Source of the DNA: an uncultured Verrucomicrobiales bacterium
GTDB taxonomy: Bacteria; Verrucomicrobiota; Verrucomicrobiia; Verrucomicrobiales; Akkermansiaceae
Reading direction: 5' to 3'
Assembly (NCBI GenBank): GCA_949373085.1
Contig: CASICJ010000001.1
Coordinates: 1-64,000, forward strand
DNA length: 64,000 bases
Below the pieces are notes generated by a model, which searched no databases, was not told where the DNA came from, and saw only the letters and a list, made by a program, of their open reading frames with translations. The number at the start of each line of letters is the position of its first letter. The stretch's first letter is position 1. Of the stretch, positions 36,326 through 44,810 are shown in pieces. A program made the position numbers and the translations under genes.

Positions 36326-38053
36326 ATGAATTCTCCGATTGTCATTCCAGAAAATGCCCCGTTTAGCGCCGAGCAACGTGCTTGGCTAAGTGAGTTTTTA
36401 ACCAAGGCCTTGGGCGACTCGTCAGTTGAGGTTGAGTCACCCGGGCCGGCGATTCCTGTCACAATTTTGTGGGGGAGTCAGACCGGGAATTCTGAGGGTG
36501 TCGCTAAAAAGTTTCTCAAAGGCCTCAAATCAGGGAATTATGAACCGCAAGTTTTTGATATGGCTGCTTACGACAAAGGTAGGTTGCCGACAGAAAAGAA
36601 TCTCTTGGTGATTACAAGCACCTACGGTGATGGCGAGCCACCCGATAATGCCTCTGATCTTCACGAATATATCATGGGCGAGACTGTCCCTAGCCTTGAA
36701 GGTGTTAATTTTTCGGTCTTTGCGCTCGGTGATAGCGAATATCCTGACTTCTGCCAGTGTGGTATCGAATTTGACCAACGTCTCGAAGCCTTTGGAGCAA
36801 AACGAATTTTTAAGCGTATTGATTGTGACGTCGACTACGACGAGCAATTTGCAGAGTGGAAACAAGGGGTCATGGAGGCTATGGGCGGCAGCAGCAGGGC
36901 TCAGGAGGCCGATGAAGTTGTCGTGGAGGAACCTTTTGGTAAAAAGAATCCTTTCCCTTCACCTCTGCTGAATTCCTACGATCTTAATAAAGAGGGATCG
37001 GCACGTGAAACCTATCACGTGGAGCTTTCTCTCAAGGATTCTGGCTTGGAATATCAAGTTGGTGACGCTCTTGGCGTGCTTTCTCACAACCCGGCTCAAG
37101 TTGTGGATGAGATCCTTCCTCTCCTTCCTTTTAATGTGAAGGATGACGTGCCACTCCCGAGCGGAGCTGAGGGTTCACTCCGCGAGGCCTTGATCACATC
37201 TTATGACATTCGTAGTCTTAATAAGAGACTTCTAAAGAGTTGGTCAGAGCGATCTGGTTCACCTTTTCTCCGCGCTCTTGTCGAGAGCGGGAGTAGAGAG
37301 GAGATCGAAGAATTCTGTTGGGGCAGGGAATTGATTGATTTGATTAACGATCATCCGGCTGACTTTGCAGATGGGGAGGAATTTGTAGGTGTGTTAAAAA
37401 AACTACAGCCACGCCTCTATTCAATTGCCTCCAGCCCAAATGCTCATCCTGGCGAGGTTCATCTGACCGTAGCAATCGTTCGCTATAACTCTCATGGTCG
37501 AGATCGGGGTGGGGTTTGCTCCACTTATCTTTCGGATCGAGTCGGTGATGTTTGTTCTGGAATTTTTGTTCATAACAACAAGGCTTTCCGTCTGCCCGAA
37601 GATCATTCTAAGGATATAATTATGGTGGGGCCGGGAACAGGGATTGCTCCGCTTCGTGCCTTCCTTGAAGAGCGCGAGGTTTCGAAAGCAAGCGGCCGTA
37701 ATTGGCTTTTCTTTGGGAATCCTTTTCGGGCCACTGACTTTATTTATGAAGACGAAATTAATGCTTGGGTTGAAAATGGCACACTAACCAAACTTGACCT
37801 AGCCTTCTCTCGTGATCAGGAAAATAAAATCTACGTTCAAGATCGGATGCTGGAAGCTGGAGCCGAACTCTGGGACTGGCTGGAGGGAGGGGGATACTTC
37901 TATGTTTGCGGCGATGCTTCCCGAATGGCGAAAGATGTGGATAAGGCCCTTCAGACAATTTTGAAGACCCATGGTGGTTTGAGCGACGAAGAGGTGGTAG
38001 ACTATCTCAAGAAGCTCAAAAAAGAAAAGCGCTACGCTCGCGACGTTTATTAG
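36326..38053 (+). CDS. cysJ: sulfite reductase flavoprotein (CysJ)-like diflavin reductase
   Basis: 575 residues from ATG 36326; the frame opens three codons earlier at a TTG. Flavodoxin domain at about 45-190 (ILWGSQTGNSEGVAKKF, STYGDGEPPDNA, FALGDSEYPDF). FAD-binding domain with RLYSIASSP at about 365 and GVCSTYLSD. NADP-binding domain with MVGPGTGIAPLRAFLEER at about 435, ending in the family's RYARDVY. In assimilatory sulfite reductase CysJ passes NADPH electrons to CysI. No cysI is adjacent, so another acceptor is possible. Confidence 0.85.
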   Translation: MNSPIVIPENAPFSAEQRAWLSEFLTKALGDSSVEVESPGPAIPVTILWGSQTGNSEGVAKKFLKGLKSGNYEPQVFDMAAYDKGRLPTEKNLLVITSTYGDGEPPDNASDLHEYIMGETVPSLEGVNFSVFALGDSEYPDFCQCGIEFDQRLEAFGAKRIFKRIDCDVDYDEQFAEWKQGVMEAMGGSSRAQEADEVVVEEPFGKKNPFPSPLLNSYDLNKEGSARETYHVELSLKDSGLEYQVGDALGVLSHNPAQVVDEILPLLPFNVKDDVPLPSGAEGSLREALITSYDIRSLNKRLLKSWSERSGSPFLRALVESGSREEIEEFCWGRELIDLINDHPADFADGEEFVGVLKKLQPRLYSIASSPNAHPGEVHLTVAIVRYNSHGRDRGGVCSTYLSDRVGDVCSGIFVHNNKAFRLPEDHSKDIIMVGPGTGIAPLRAFLEEREVSKASGRNWLFFGNPFRATDFIYEDEINAWVENGTLTKLDLAFSRDQENKIYVQDRMLEAGAELWDWLEGGGYFYVCGDASRMAKDVDKALQTILKTHGGLSDEEVVDYLKKLKKEKRYARDVY

Positions 38054-38097
38054 AAGTCGATGTTGGTTTTTTGAAGCGGAGGATTAAGACTTAGAGA

Positions 38098-38562
38098 ATG
38101 AGCAAATTGGTGCGTGTCGAACCAGTTGCGCTCCTGCCGACTCCGGCGGGTTGCGCTGTTTTCCTCGGTGACGGGAAAAAAGTGATCGTTTTTTATATCG
38201 ATCCAGCAATCGGTGCTTCGATTAACGCAGTTTTAGCTGGAACTATTCTCCCGCGACCTCTCTCGCATGATCTCTTTTCGCAAACGCTTGATGCTTTTGG
38301 TGCGGAGGTTCTTCACACCACGATTGTGAAAAAGGAAGGAGAAGTCTTTTTCGCGCGATTAATTATCAAAGCTGAAAACGAGATTATGGAGAAAAAAATC
38401 GTGGAGCTTGACGCTCGCCCCAGCGATTGTCTTGCCCTTGCGGTTAGGCACGAGGCACCGATTTTTGTAGTCCCGGACGTTTGGGGAAAGCTAGAGGACA
38501 TGAGTGAAACTCTCGACAGCCTCAGAAGTCAGGAAAACCTGCCCGAGGGTTTCGGAGTCTAG
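38098..38562 (+). CDS. bifunctional nuclease family protein (DUF151)
   Basis: 154 residues. The conserved DUF151/BFN segment ELDARPSDCLALAVRHEAPIFV is at about residues 100-122, preceded by a beta-rich half. Some family members have RNase and DNase activity in vitro; the bacterial role is poorly known. It is soluble, with no signal peptide. It is followed without a gap by the in-frame upstream part of the M29-like gene. Confidence 0.82.
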   Translation: MSKLVRVEPVALLPTPAGCAVFLGDGKKVIVFYIDPAIGASINAVLAGTILPRPLSHDLFSQTLDAFGAEVLHTTIVKKEGEVFFARLIIKAENEIMEKKIVELDARPSDCLALAVRHEAPIFVVPDVWGKLEDMSETLDSLRSQENLPEGFGV

Positions 38563-38616
38563 TTGATTTTAAAAGATCACTTGCGAGCCGATGAGGCGGC
38601 GATAAGATATCGGCCA

Positions 38617-39834
38617 ATGATTAAACCATCTTATTTAGAGGAGGAGATCCTCTTGAATCCCGAAAAGCGTATTTTTCCTAGATTTGATTTAAGGCAGCTC
38701 CTGGATACTGTTTTTGCTCCGACTCAAGGTTGTCGTGTTTGTATCTTAGTGGACTTTGAATCTCCCCAAAGGTGGATCAAGGACTTTTCCTTCCGAGATC
38801 AGAAAGAGTTTGGGGTGCAAAATAACGCATACACCTATTTTTATGAAAAACTTCAGGGAGGAGTTCTTGAGGAGCTAGGCATGAGTGGTGGCGAAATGTA
38901 TGCCTATAAGTTCACCTATGGTTCAAATCTAGATTTGAGCGATGAAGTTTGGGATACGGATGGGAATCAGCTGTCGTTGGACAACGATATCTACTCCAAC
39001 TACGATATTATTCTTTGTATTTCTACCTGGTCTGCGACAGCTCCGCTGACTGCGAAATGTAAGCAATTTAACTTTCGGGGGGCAACGATGCACGGAATGA
39101 ATGATATCATTTTAAATTCGGGTCTCGCGGTGAATTATCAGGAGGTTTCTGATGACGCAGAGAAGATGCGTGCCGCACTAACTCAGGCTGAATCGGTGGA
39201 GATCGACTTTGAACTCGAAGATGGTGAAATTCTTACGGCGTGGCTGGACCTTGGAGGGCAGGAAGCGCAAAAGTCGCATGGTCTTTGTCGTGGAACCAAA
39301 CCGGACATCGCTAATCTTCCAGCAGGCGAAGTCTACTTTGTGCCTCAAGATGCTCGCGGCAAGTTTCCGATGAAGTATGAGGATGGGACTCTCGGTGTGT
39401 TGGATGTAGTGAATCGTGATGTGGTGAAGTCGACCCTTATCGAAGGAAGCCAAGCGACGATTGACGAGCACAACGCTCGGCTTGCTGATGACCCGATGAC
39501 CGGAACTCTCGGTGAGCTTGGGTTTGGAACCCAGGTTTTGCCTGTCTCATATCAAGATATTCAAGACGAAAAGGTCCTGGGCACTTGCCATCTTGCGACG
39601 GGTCGTGACGACCATTTGGGTGGGGATATTATTCCTGAGATGTTTAAAAAGCATGAGAATAGTACGCATGATGACATTTTGTTTGCGCCCCACAAAACTC
39701 CAAATTTCAACGTGAAAGAGGTTCGTATGAGCTGGGGAGATCGAGCTGAGGTAGTAATCGAAAACTTTAGGCCTAGCGCTTACGTTATCAGTGCTCTTTG
39801 TGAAGAACCGCTTGGGGAATTAGTTCCAGCCTAA
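38617..39834 (+). CDS. M29 (aminopeptidase T)-like protein
   Basis: About 405 residues from ATG 38617; a TTG at 38563, touching the previous stop, is an alternative. The C-terminal half has features of the thermophilic M29 metallopeptidases: GTLGELGFGTQ at about 315, then KVLGTCHLATGRDDHLGG and STHDDILF at about 340-370, which supply Glu, His and Asp metal ligands. The N-terminal half is alpha/beta (YDIILCISTWSATAPLTAKC). The family releases N-terminal residues from peptides using cobalt or zinc. Overall similarity is only moderate, so the activity is uncertain. Confidence 0.6.
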   Translation: MIKPSYLEEEILLNPEKRIFPRFDLRQLLDTVFAPTQGCRVCILVDFESPQRWIKDFSFRDQKEFGVQNNAYTYFYEKLQGGVLEELGMSGGEMYAYKFTYGSNLDLSDEVWDTDGNQLSLDNDIYSNYDIILCISTWSATAPLTAKCKQFNFRGATMHGMNDIILNSGLAVNYQEVSDDAEKMRAALTQAESVEIDFELEDGEILTAWLDLGGQEAQKSHGLCRGTKPDIANLPAGEVYFVPQDARGKFPMKYEDGTLGVLDVVNRDVVKSTLIEGSQATIDEHNARLADDPMTGTLGELGFGTQVLPVSYQDIQDEKVLGTCHLATGRDDHLGGDIIPEMFKKHENSTHDDILFAPHKTPNFNVKEVRMSWGDRAEVVIENFRPSAYVISALCEEPLGELVPA

Positions 39835-39959
39835 GAGGTCATGGTTTTGCGATGGTGAGCATTTGAGTGGCTGTTACGGCTTTATAATGAAGCTCACTAA
39901 ATTGAAACAAGTTACTCCTAATTTGCGACGCTTTTCCATTAGATTACAGAGAGAAGACC

Positions 39960-40519
39960 GTGAATTTGGCACCCCAGCACAACAAGAGCTCCATCACAGT
40001 TTCGTCCGTGGCTGGAGGAGCACGGCTCGAAGTTCCTGTTGTTTGCGAGGCAGCAGACAAGCGACGTATCGCGGATGCCGAAGATGTTTTGCAGGACGCA
40101 CTCGTGAAGTTGGCTCGCAAGGTGGAGGAGGGCTCGTTTGTGGGGGGGCAGGATGCTTGGATCGCCTTCATCTACACCCAGATTCGCCGGGAGGCAATTG
40201 ACCTAGGGCGGAAAGATGACCGCCGGAGGAGGCGCGAGGAAAATGTCATCAAGGATGATCGGTCCCTTGGGCGTGACATCGAGATGCCTCTTTTTGAAGG
40301 AGGGGCGAGTCAGGAGGAAACCCGCCAGTATTCTTGCAGAGGGCATGAAGACGCTTCCCACGAAAGTTTGCCGAAGTGATCAGCATGAAGCTGTGGGGTG
40401 AGCGGACTTTCGCGGAGATCGGGGAAGCCCTGGAAATTTCGCTCAACACGGCGGCTTCAAGATATCGATACGGAATAGAGGCTCTCAGAAAACAACTCGC
40501 TACCGCACGCTCTGAATGA
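39960..40519 (+). pseudogene. ECF-type RNA polymerase sigma factor, four frameshifts
   Basis: The protein can be followed through three frames: MNLAPQHNKSSIT, then FRPWLEEHGSKFLLFARQQ, then DAEDVLQDALVKLARKV (region 2) with DAWIAFIYTQIRREAIDLGR, then ILAEGMKTLPTKV, then VISMKLWGERTFAEIGEALEIS (region 4 helix-turn-helix). Frame changes fall near 39999 (one extra base), 40071 (one base missing), 40330 and 40367 (one extra each). Repaired length is 185 residues, normal for an ECF factor. The GTG start is at 39960. An anti-sigma-like gene follows 70 bases downstream. The three broken genes in a row suggest poor consensus here. Confidence 0.75.
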
Positions 40520-40589
40520 CGATATTTAAGCGGCTAATTGAAACACGTAAAAACTAGCAGTTCTCTCGATCAAGATTAAACTTACGGAT

Positions 40590-41247
40590 ATGGACTCCAG
40601 CACCCTAGAAAGCGAACTCAAGAAATTGGTTCCAGCTCCATTGCAAGATGGTCTCCTTGATCGACTTGATGATGCCATGACGGCTGCGGTAATTGAAGCT
40701 CCCCTTTCAAATGAGAAGATTGTAGTCGCCGCATTGGACACTGATCTTTCAGATCTCGAAGAAAGCCTTCGAAGACTTGTTCCTTACGGTGTTCCGGAAA
40801 ATTTGATTTCCAGACTGGATGACGCGATGGCGCGATGGCATGAAGAAGTTCCGGTTGATGAGAAAATTGTAGAGATTAAGCCAGGTGTTAAGAAGGGTAA
40901 TTCTTCGTGGTATGGCATCCGTTCAGTGGCGGCGGTCGCTTTTCTTGGCGGAGTTGCCGCGATTCTTTCGAGCAATTCTTTTTCTGGACCCGCTCGGGTT
41001 ACGGAACGAATCCCGGATCTCACGAATGGAAATACCAGTCCAGTTGTTTTCACCCCAAAGGATGCCCGTGCTTCAGTTGTTTCAGCAAAGGATCATGGAG
41101 TAGTCTGGACGAAAGCGCGGGCAACCGCTTCGATGTTTGGAAGTGCAGGTGAATAATAAGCTGCAGTTCGTGAACGAGCGTGGTGAGAAGTTAATCATAG
41201 AGCAGCCCAAAAGAGAGGTGACCTTTACTCCAGTGAAATTTGATTAG
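40590..41247 (+). pseudogene. anti-sigma-factor-like single-pass membrane protein, one frameshift
   Basis: The N-terminal half contains two copies of a repeat of about 50 residues (LESELKKLVPAPLQDGLLDR LDDAM and LEESLRRLVPYGVPENLISR LDDAM). A transmembrane segment follows (SVAAVAFLGGVAAILSS, about 110-128), then an outer domain. The C-terminus continues in another frame (GQPLRCLEV, then VNNKLQFVNERGEKLIIEQP, ending KFD) after removal of one base near 41118, giving 218 residues. Its position after an ECF sigma gene suggests it is the cognate regulator. No zinc-binding ZAS motif is visible, so this rests on context. Confidence 0.6.
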
Positions 41248-41296
41248 ACAAATTTTTTGAGCTAAACCGCTCGATTCTTAAATAATGGGTCCTGAC

Positions 41297-42308
41297 ATGA
41301 AAATTACGACAATCGGCTTGATAGCTTTTCTCGGTTTACTCCCTAGCCTCTCAGCGATTGAGCGCCCGGATGGAGATGGAAGTACTGAAAAAGTGCCTAG
41401 TTCAACCAAAGGGGGGCATTCTCAAAGCAGATCAGAAAAAGGGTAATTTAGCTGACATCAGGAGTGCTAAAGCGGCTCCGAAACCAATGCCAGTCGAGAA
41501 GGTTGCCTACCTTGGAGTTCGTGGAGATGAAGCTAGCGAAGCTCTTCGTAGGCACCTTGAGCTTGAAGGGGGGCTCCTTCTCAGAATAGTAAAGCCTGCC
41601 AGTCCAGCCGGTCTCGCCGGTCTTGAGCAATTGGATATCATAGTCTCTATTGACGATAAAAGGCTCACTGATCAGGACTCGCTTCGCAAAGCGATCACCA
41701 GCTACAGTCCCGGTGATGAGATTACGCTGAAAATTATTCGTCGAGGTGAGACAATCGAACAAAAAATAACACTGGGGAAAGCTCCGGCAATTCAGAATTT
41801 GCCTCTCCAAGCGATTATTCCTAATCCTGCAGTTGATATGAATCGTTTGCTTAATCAGCAGCTTGAAAATGCTCTGGGTGGCCTTGGCGATGACAAGTTA
41901 CAGAGGGAGATGATGAAGCAGCTTGAGAGGGCTCTTGGAAACGATGGCGCTGGCTTCAAGCGATTTAAATTTAACCTTGGTGGGAACATGCTCGAGGAGA
42001 AGGATTTGAAACTGGGGTTCCGTGGGATCGGCTCCATGAAGTTTGTTGACGAAGAGGGTTCGATAGAAATGAAGATGACGAATGGTCAGCGTGAGCTTTC
42101 AATCCACGACAATGAGGGAGAGCTTCTTTTTGAAGGGCCTTACGATACCGATATCGACAAAGCAGCGGTCCCGGAGGAATATCGCGATCGGGTTAAGCGA
42201 ATCGATAGTAGCGGTGATGAAAATGGATTTCGGCTCAGGTTTAACGGGAATTTTCTGCAAGAACAGAAGAAGGGTGGAGAGGGTCTTCCCGAGAAAAAAG
42301 GTGAGTAA
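41297..42308 (+). pseudogene. secreted PDZ-domain protein, one frameshift
   Basis: Signal peptide (MKITTIGLIAFLGLLPSLSA) from ATG 41297, then a frame change at about 41399 (one extra A) that joins STEKVP to VQPKGGILKADQ. A PDZ domain follows (AYLGVRGDEASEAL, LRIVKPASPAGLAGLEQLD, SYSPGDEITLKIIRRG) at about 75-165. The remainder is charged and helical, with no protease catalytic triad, so it is a PDZ scaffold or DegS-like regulator without the protease part. Repaired length is 336 residues. It may be controlled with the sigma/anti-sigma pair directly upstream. Confidence 0.7.
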
Positions 42309-42365
42309 TTACTCGTGGTTCTCGCTAGCTTCTTGAGGACAAGTAGAAATCGGAAAGATTTTATC

Positions 42366-42917
42366 CTAATCCATTTCTAATCGATAGCGGTTGATTGAGG
42401 TGTCGGCCTCTTGGGCGTAGCGGTCGAGGCCGCCGTCAAGTCCGAAGGTGTCTGTGAGGCCGTGTCCCCGGAACCATGCGCAGTGGTCTAGAACGCTTCG
42501 ACCTTGATGATCGATGAGAATCACTTTGTGGTTCTTTTTCTTCTCAGCAAATAAGCTAGTCTGCAGCTCTTGGGTCATTAATTGTGCGCCCGGCAGAGTG
42601 ATCGCCTCAAATTCTTCGCGAGTGCGAGTATCCAGGAGGATGAAGGGCTCATTTTTATCGAGTAAAGCTTTCAATTTTGTCGGCGAAATCAGCATGCTGG
42701 CGTCGTGTTTTTGACTTTCAGTTAGACACTTGATGGCAGCTTCCACATCAATGCCATGATTTTCGCAGACCTTTTCAAGGGTTTCTTCGAGTTCATAGGC
42801 GCAGGATTGGCACCCACCAATATGAAAGGCGGAGAATAGAGCTCTTCGTGCTCCAGGATACTGATCTAGGAGAGATTTCATAGAGAGGTCGGCGTGCAGC
42901 TCAGTCGGCATAGACAA
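42366..42917 (-). CDS. DUF1858-like plus rhodanese-like protein lacking the catalytic cysteine
   Basis: 183 residues. An N-terminal helical module contains the cysteine pair GGCQSCAYE at about 34-39, reminiscent of DUF1858/ScdA-N hybrid-cluster-associated domains. A rhodanese domain begins near residue 80 (FILLDTRTREEFEAITLPGA). At the place of the active-site CxxGxR loop it reads LIDHQGRSVLD, so the sulfur-carrying Cys is absent. It is probably a sulfide- or iron-sulfur-linked sensor or binding protein, not a sulfurtransferase. It is divergent from pssA. Confidence 0.7.
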   Translation of the reverse strand: MSMPTELHADLSMKSLLDQYPGARRALFSAFHIGGCQSCAYELEETLEKVCENHGIDVEAAIKCLTESQKHDASMLISPTKLKALLDKNEPFILLDTRTREEFEAITLPGAQLMTQELQTSLFAEKKKNHKVILIDHQGRSVLDHCAWFRGHGLTDTFGLDGGLDRYAQEADTSINRYRLEMD

Positions 42918-42994
42918 AAGGTGACAGATAATCTGTTGGGGGAAAGAGGTGAGTTGAGACTTTCCAAGCCCTCAGACCTTTGACAGGTTCCTAG

Positions 42995-43804
42995 GTGCAA
43001 CGAGTCATGGGACAAGAAGACCAAGAACCTAAAATTTATCTCCTGCCCAATTTAATGACGGCCGGGAATCTTTTGTGCGGATTTTTAGCGATCTTGACGA
43101 TTTTTAAAGGAATGCAGGCTGACGATCTGCTTGGGGCGAAGAATTATTACCAAACGGCGATGCTTTATATATTTGGATCGTGTTTTTTTGATTTACTCGA
43201 TGGTCGGTTGGCCCGGCTTGGAGGGCAGGAATCTCCTTTTGGGCAGGAGTTTGACTCTCTTGCTGATATGGTCTCGTTTGGGCTCGCACCCGCCATGTTA
43301 GTGTCTCGGGCGGTTCTCGCCGATTTACAGTTACCTGAGATTTTCGATCCCAATGGCACTAAAGAGCGTGGTCTGACTTGGGCGATTGCTTTTATTTACC
43401 TACTGTGTGGTGGGATCAGGTTAGCGCGATTTAATTGTCTTGCTCGAATTGGATCCACTAGCGGGGACTTTCGGGGGATTCCTATTCCAATGGCGGCGGG
43501 GTTTATAGCTTCTCTCACCTTCGTAATGATTAGCTTGGCTGAAAACGACCGATCGTTGGGGCTTTGGTCTTTTGTTTTAGCCGGGATGATACTCGGGGTT
43601 TCGGTTCTGATGGTGAGTAACGTTCGCTATCCAAGTTTTAAAAAAATTGATCTAAAGACTAAAGTAAATGTTTGGACTCTTTTGGGGTTTGCCCTCCTTT
43701 TGGGTCTTATTGTGAAGTGGACTATCTATACTTCGGCCGCTATTTTCGTTGTTTATCTTGTGCTTCCACTATTCCTTGGCAGGAAGAAGAAGGCTAAAGT
43801 TTAA
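42995..43804 (+). CDS. pssA: CDP-diacylglycerol-serine O-phosphatidyltransferase
   Basis: 269 residues from GTG 42995 (an ATG at 43007 is possible). The CDP-alcohol phosphotransferase motif DG-x2-AR-x8-G-x3-D-x3-D is seen in LLDGRLARLGG through GQEFDSLADMVSFG at about residues 70-98. Eight or so membrane helices follow. The enzyme makes phosphatidylserine, the precursor of phosphatidylethanolamine. No psd gene is adjacent. Confidence 0.9.
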   Translation: MQRVMGQEDQEPKIYLLPNLMTAGNLLCGFLAILTIFKGMQADDLLGAKNYYQTAMLYIFGSCFFDLLDGRLARLGGQESPFGQEFDSLADMVSFGLAPAMLVSRAVLADLQLPEIFDPNGTKERGLTWAIAFIYLLCGGIRLARFNCLARIGSTSGDFRGIPIPMAAGFIASLTFVMISLAENDRSLGLWSFVLAGMILGVSVLMVSNVRYPSFKKIDLKTKVNVWTLLGFALLLGLIVKWTIYTSAAIFVVYLVLPLFLGRKKKAKV

Positions 43805-43880
43805 CTTAGCAAGAGTATTAAGGTTTTATGAAAACTTGGTTGACTTGACTAATTATTGGGAATAAAGGTTCCCATCTTTT

Positions 43881-44675
43881 ATGTTTAGTGGTGTCTTTTT
43901 TAAGAATTATCTAATTAGCGTTCTTGTCGCTGCATTTACATGCGGGTTGGCAATGGGGCTGACCCATAAGGTGAAGAAGGCTGAGAATCTTTATCGTATA
44001 GCGCTTAAATATGGAGTCTCCATAGATCGCCTTGCGGCGCATAACGGGATCAAAGATAAAAATAACCTTGGTGTTGGGCAGGTGTTGAGGATTCCTTCGG
44101 GTAAGGTGGCTGCTCCGGCGGCAAACGTTCGGAGAACGCTAAAATCTCTAAGGGTCATCATCGATGCCGGCCATGGAGGTAGGGACCGCGGAGCAGTCTG
44201 GGGTGGCGTTCGTGAATCGGATCTCAATCTAAAGGTTGCTCGTCGCGTTGAGGCTTCCTTAAAAATTAAGGGATACCCGGTGACGATGATTCGCCGCAGC
44301 GATGTTTTTGTTGATCTGCGGCATCGGTCAGAAATCTCAAACCGATATCGTAACTGTATTTTTATTAGTATCCATTTCAATGCGACTTCTCACACGGGAG
44401 TTAGGGGAGTGGAAACCTTTTATGTCGGGAAGCGTGGCCGATTTCTGGCTAAGACGATCCAAAATCATCTAGTGAGCGACCTCAAAGTGCGTGACCGTGG
44501 ATTCAAATTCAAAAGATTTTCGGTGCTAAATGATACCCTTTGCCCCGCTGTATTGGTGGAGTGTGGATTTATCAGTAATTCCTACGAGCGTTCCCGTTGC
44601 AATTCATCGAGTTATCAGGCGGCGGTGGCTCGTTCGATTGTTTTGGGGGTCGAGGGCTACAATCGAGCTTACTAA
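43881..44675 (+). CDS. LysM-containing N-acetylmuramoyl-L-alanine amidase
   Basis: 264 residues with an N-terminal signal or anchor (about 1-27). One LysM domain (HKVKKAENLYRIALKYGVSI, about 29-73) is followed by an amidase_3 catalytic domain. The zinc ligands are in IDAGHGGRDRGAVWGG (His), ESDLNL (Glu) and ISIHFNATSH (His), and the catalytic Glu is in VLVECGFISN. It cleaves between MurNAc and L-Ala in peptidoglycan. LysM targets it to the wall. Confidence 0.92.
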   Translation: MFSGVFFKNYLISVLVAAFTCGLAMGLTHKVKKAENLYRIALKYGVSIDRLAAHNGIKDKNNLGVGQVLRIPSGKVAAPAANVRRTLKSLRVIIDAGHGGRDRGAVWGGVRESDLNLKVARRVEASLKIKGYPVTMIRRSDVFVDLRHRSEISNRYRNCIFISIHFNATSHTGVRGVETFYVGKRGRFLAKTIQNHLVSDLKVRDRGFKFKRFSVLNDTLCPAVLVECGFISNSYERSRCNSSSYQAAVARSIVLGVEGYNRAY

Positions 44676-44810
44676 AAACCTGGAAGACACAGATTTCCCA
44701 TGATTATCCTGAATTCAGATCCGGAAAATGTCGTAATGGGTCAATTTTTTCGGGCGTAAAAAGTAATTTTGCCGGGTTGGCTAAGTCAAACTCGCTGATA
44801 GTGTGACGGT

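Noticed and set aside
39863-40201. Separate arginine-rich 112-residue gene
   Set aside because: It is an alternative reading of the sigma-factor region; the recognisable sigma residues lie in the other frames.
40216-40401. Separate 61-residue gene
   Set aside because: Only its ILAEGMKTLPTK part is meaningful, and that is the missing segment of the frameshifted sigma factor.
43858-43873. GGGAA / TTCCC hairpin just upstream of the amidase start
   Set aside because: A 5-bp stem this short is expected by chance, and nothing else marks it as regulatory.
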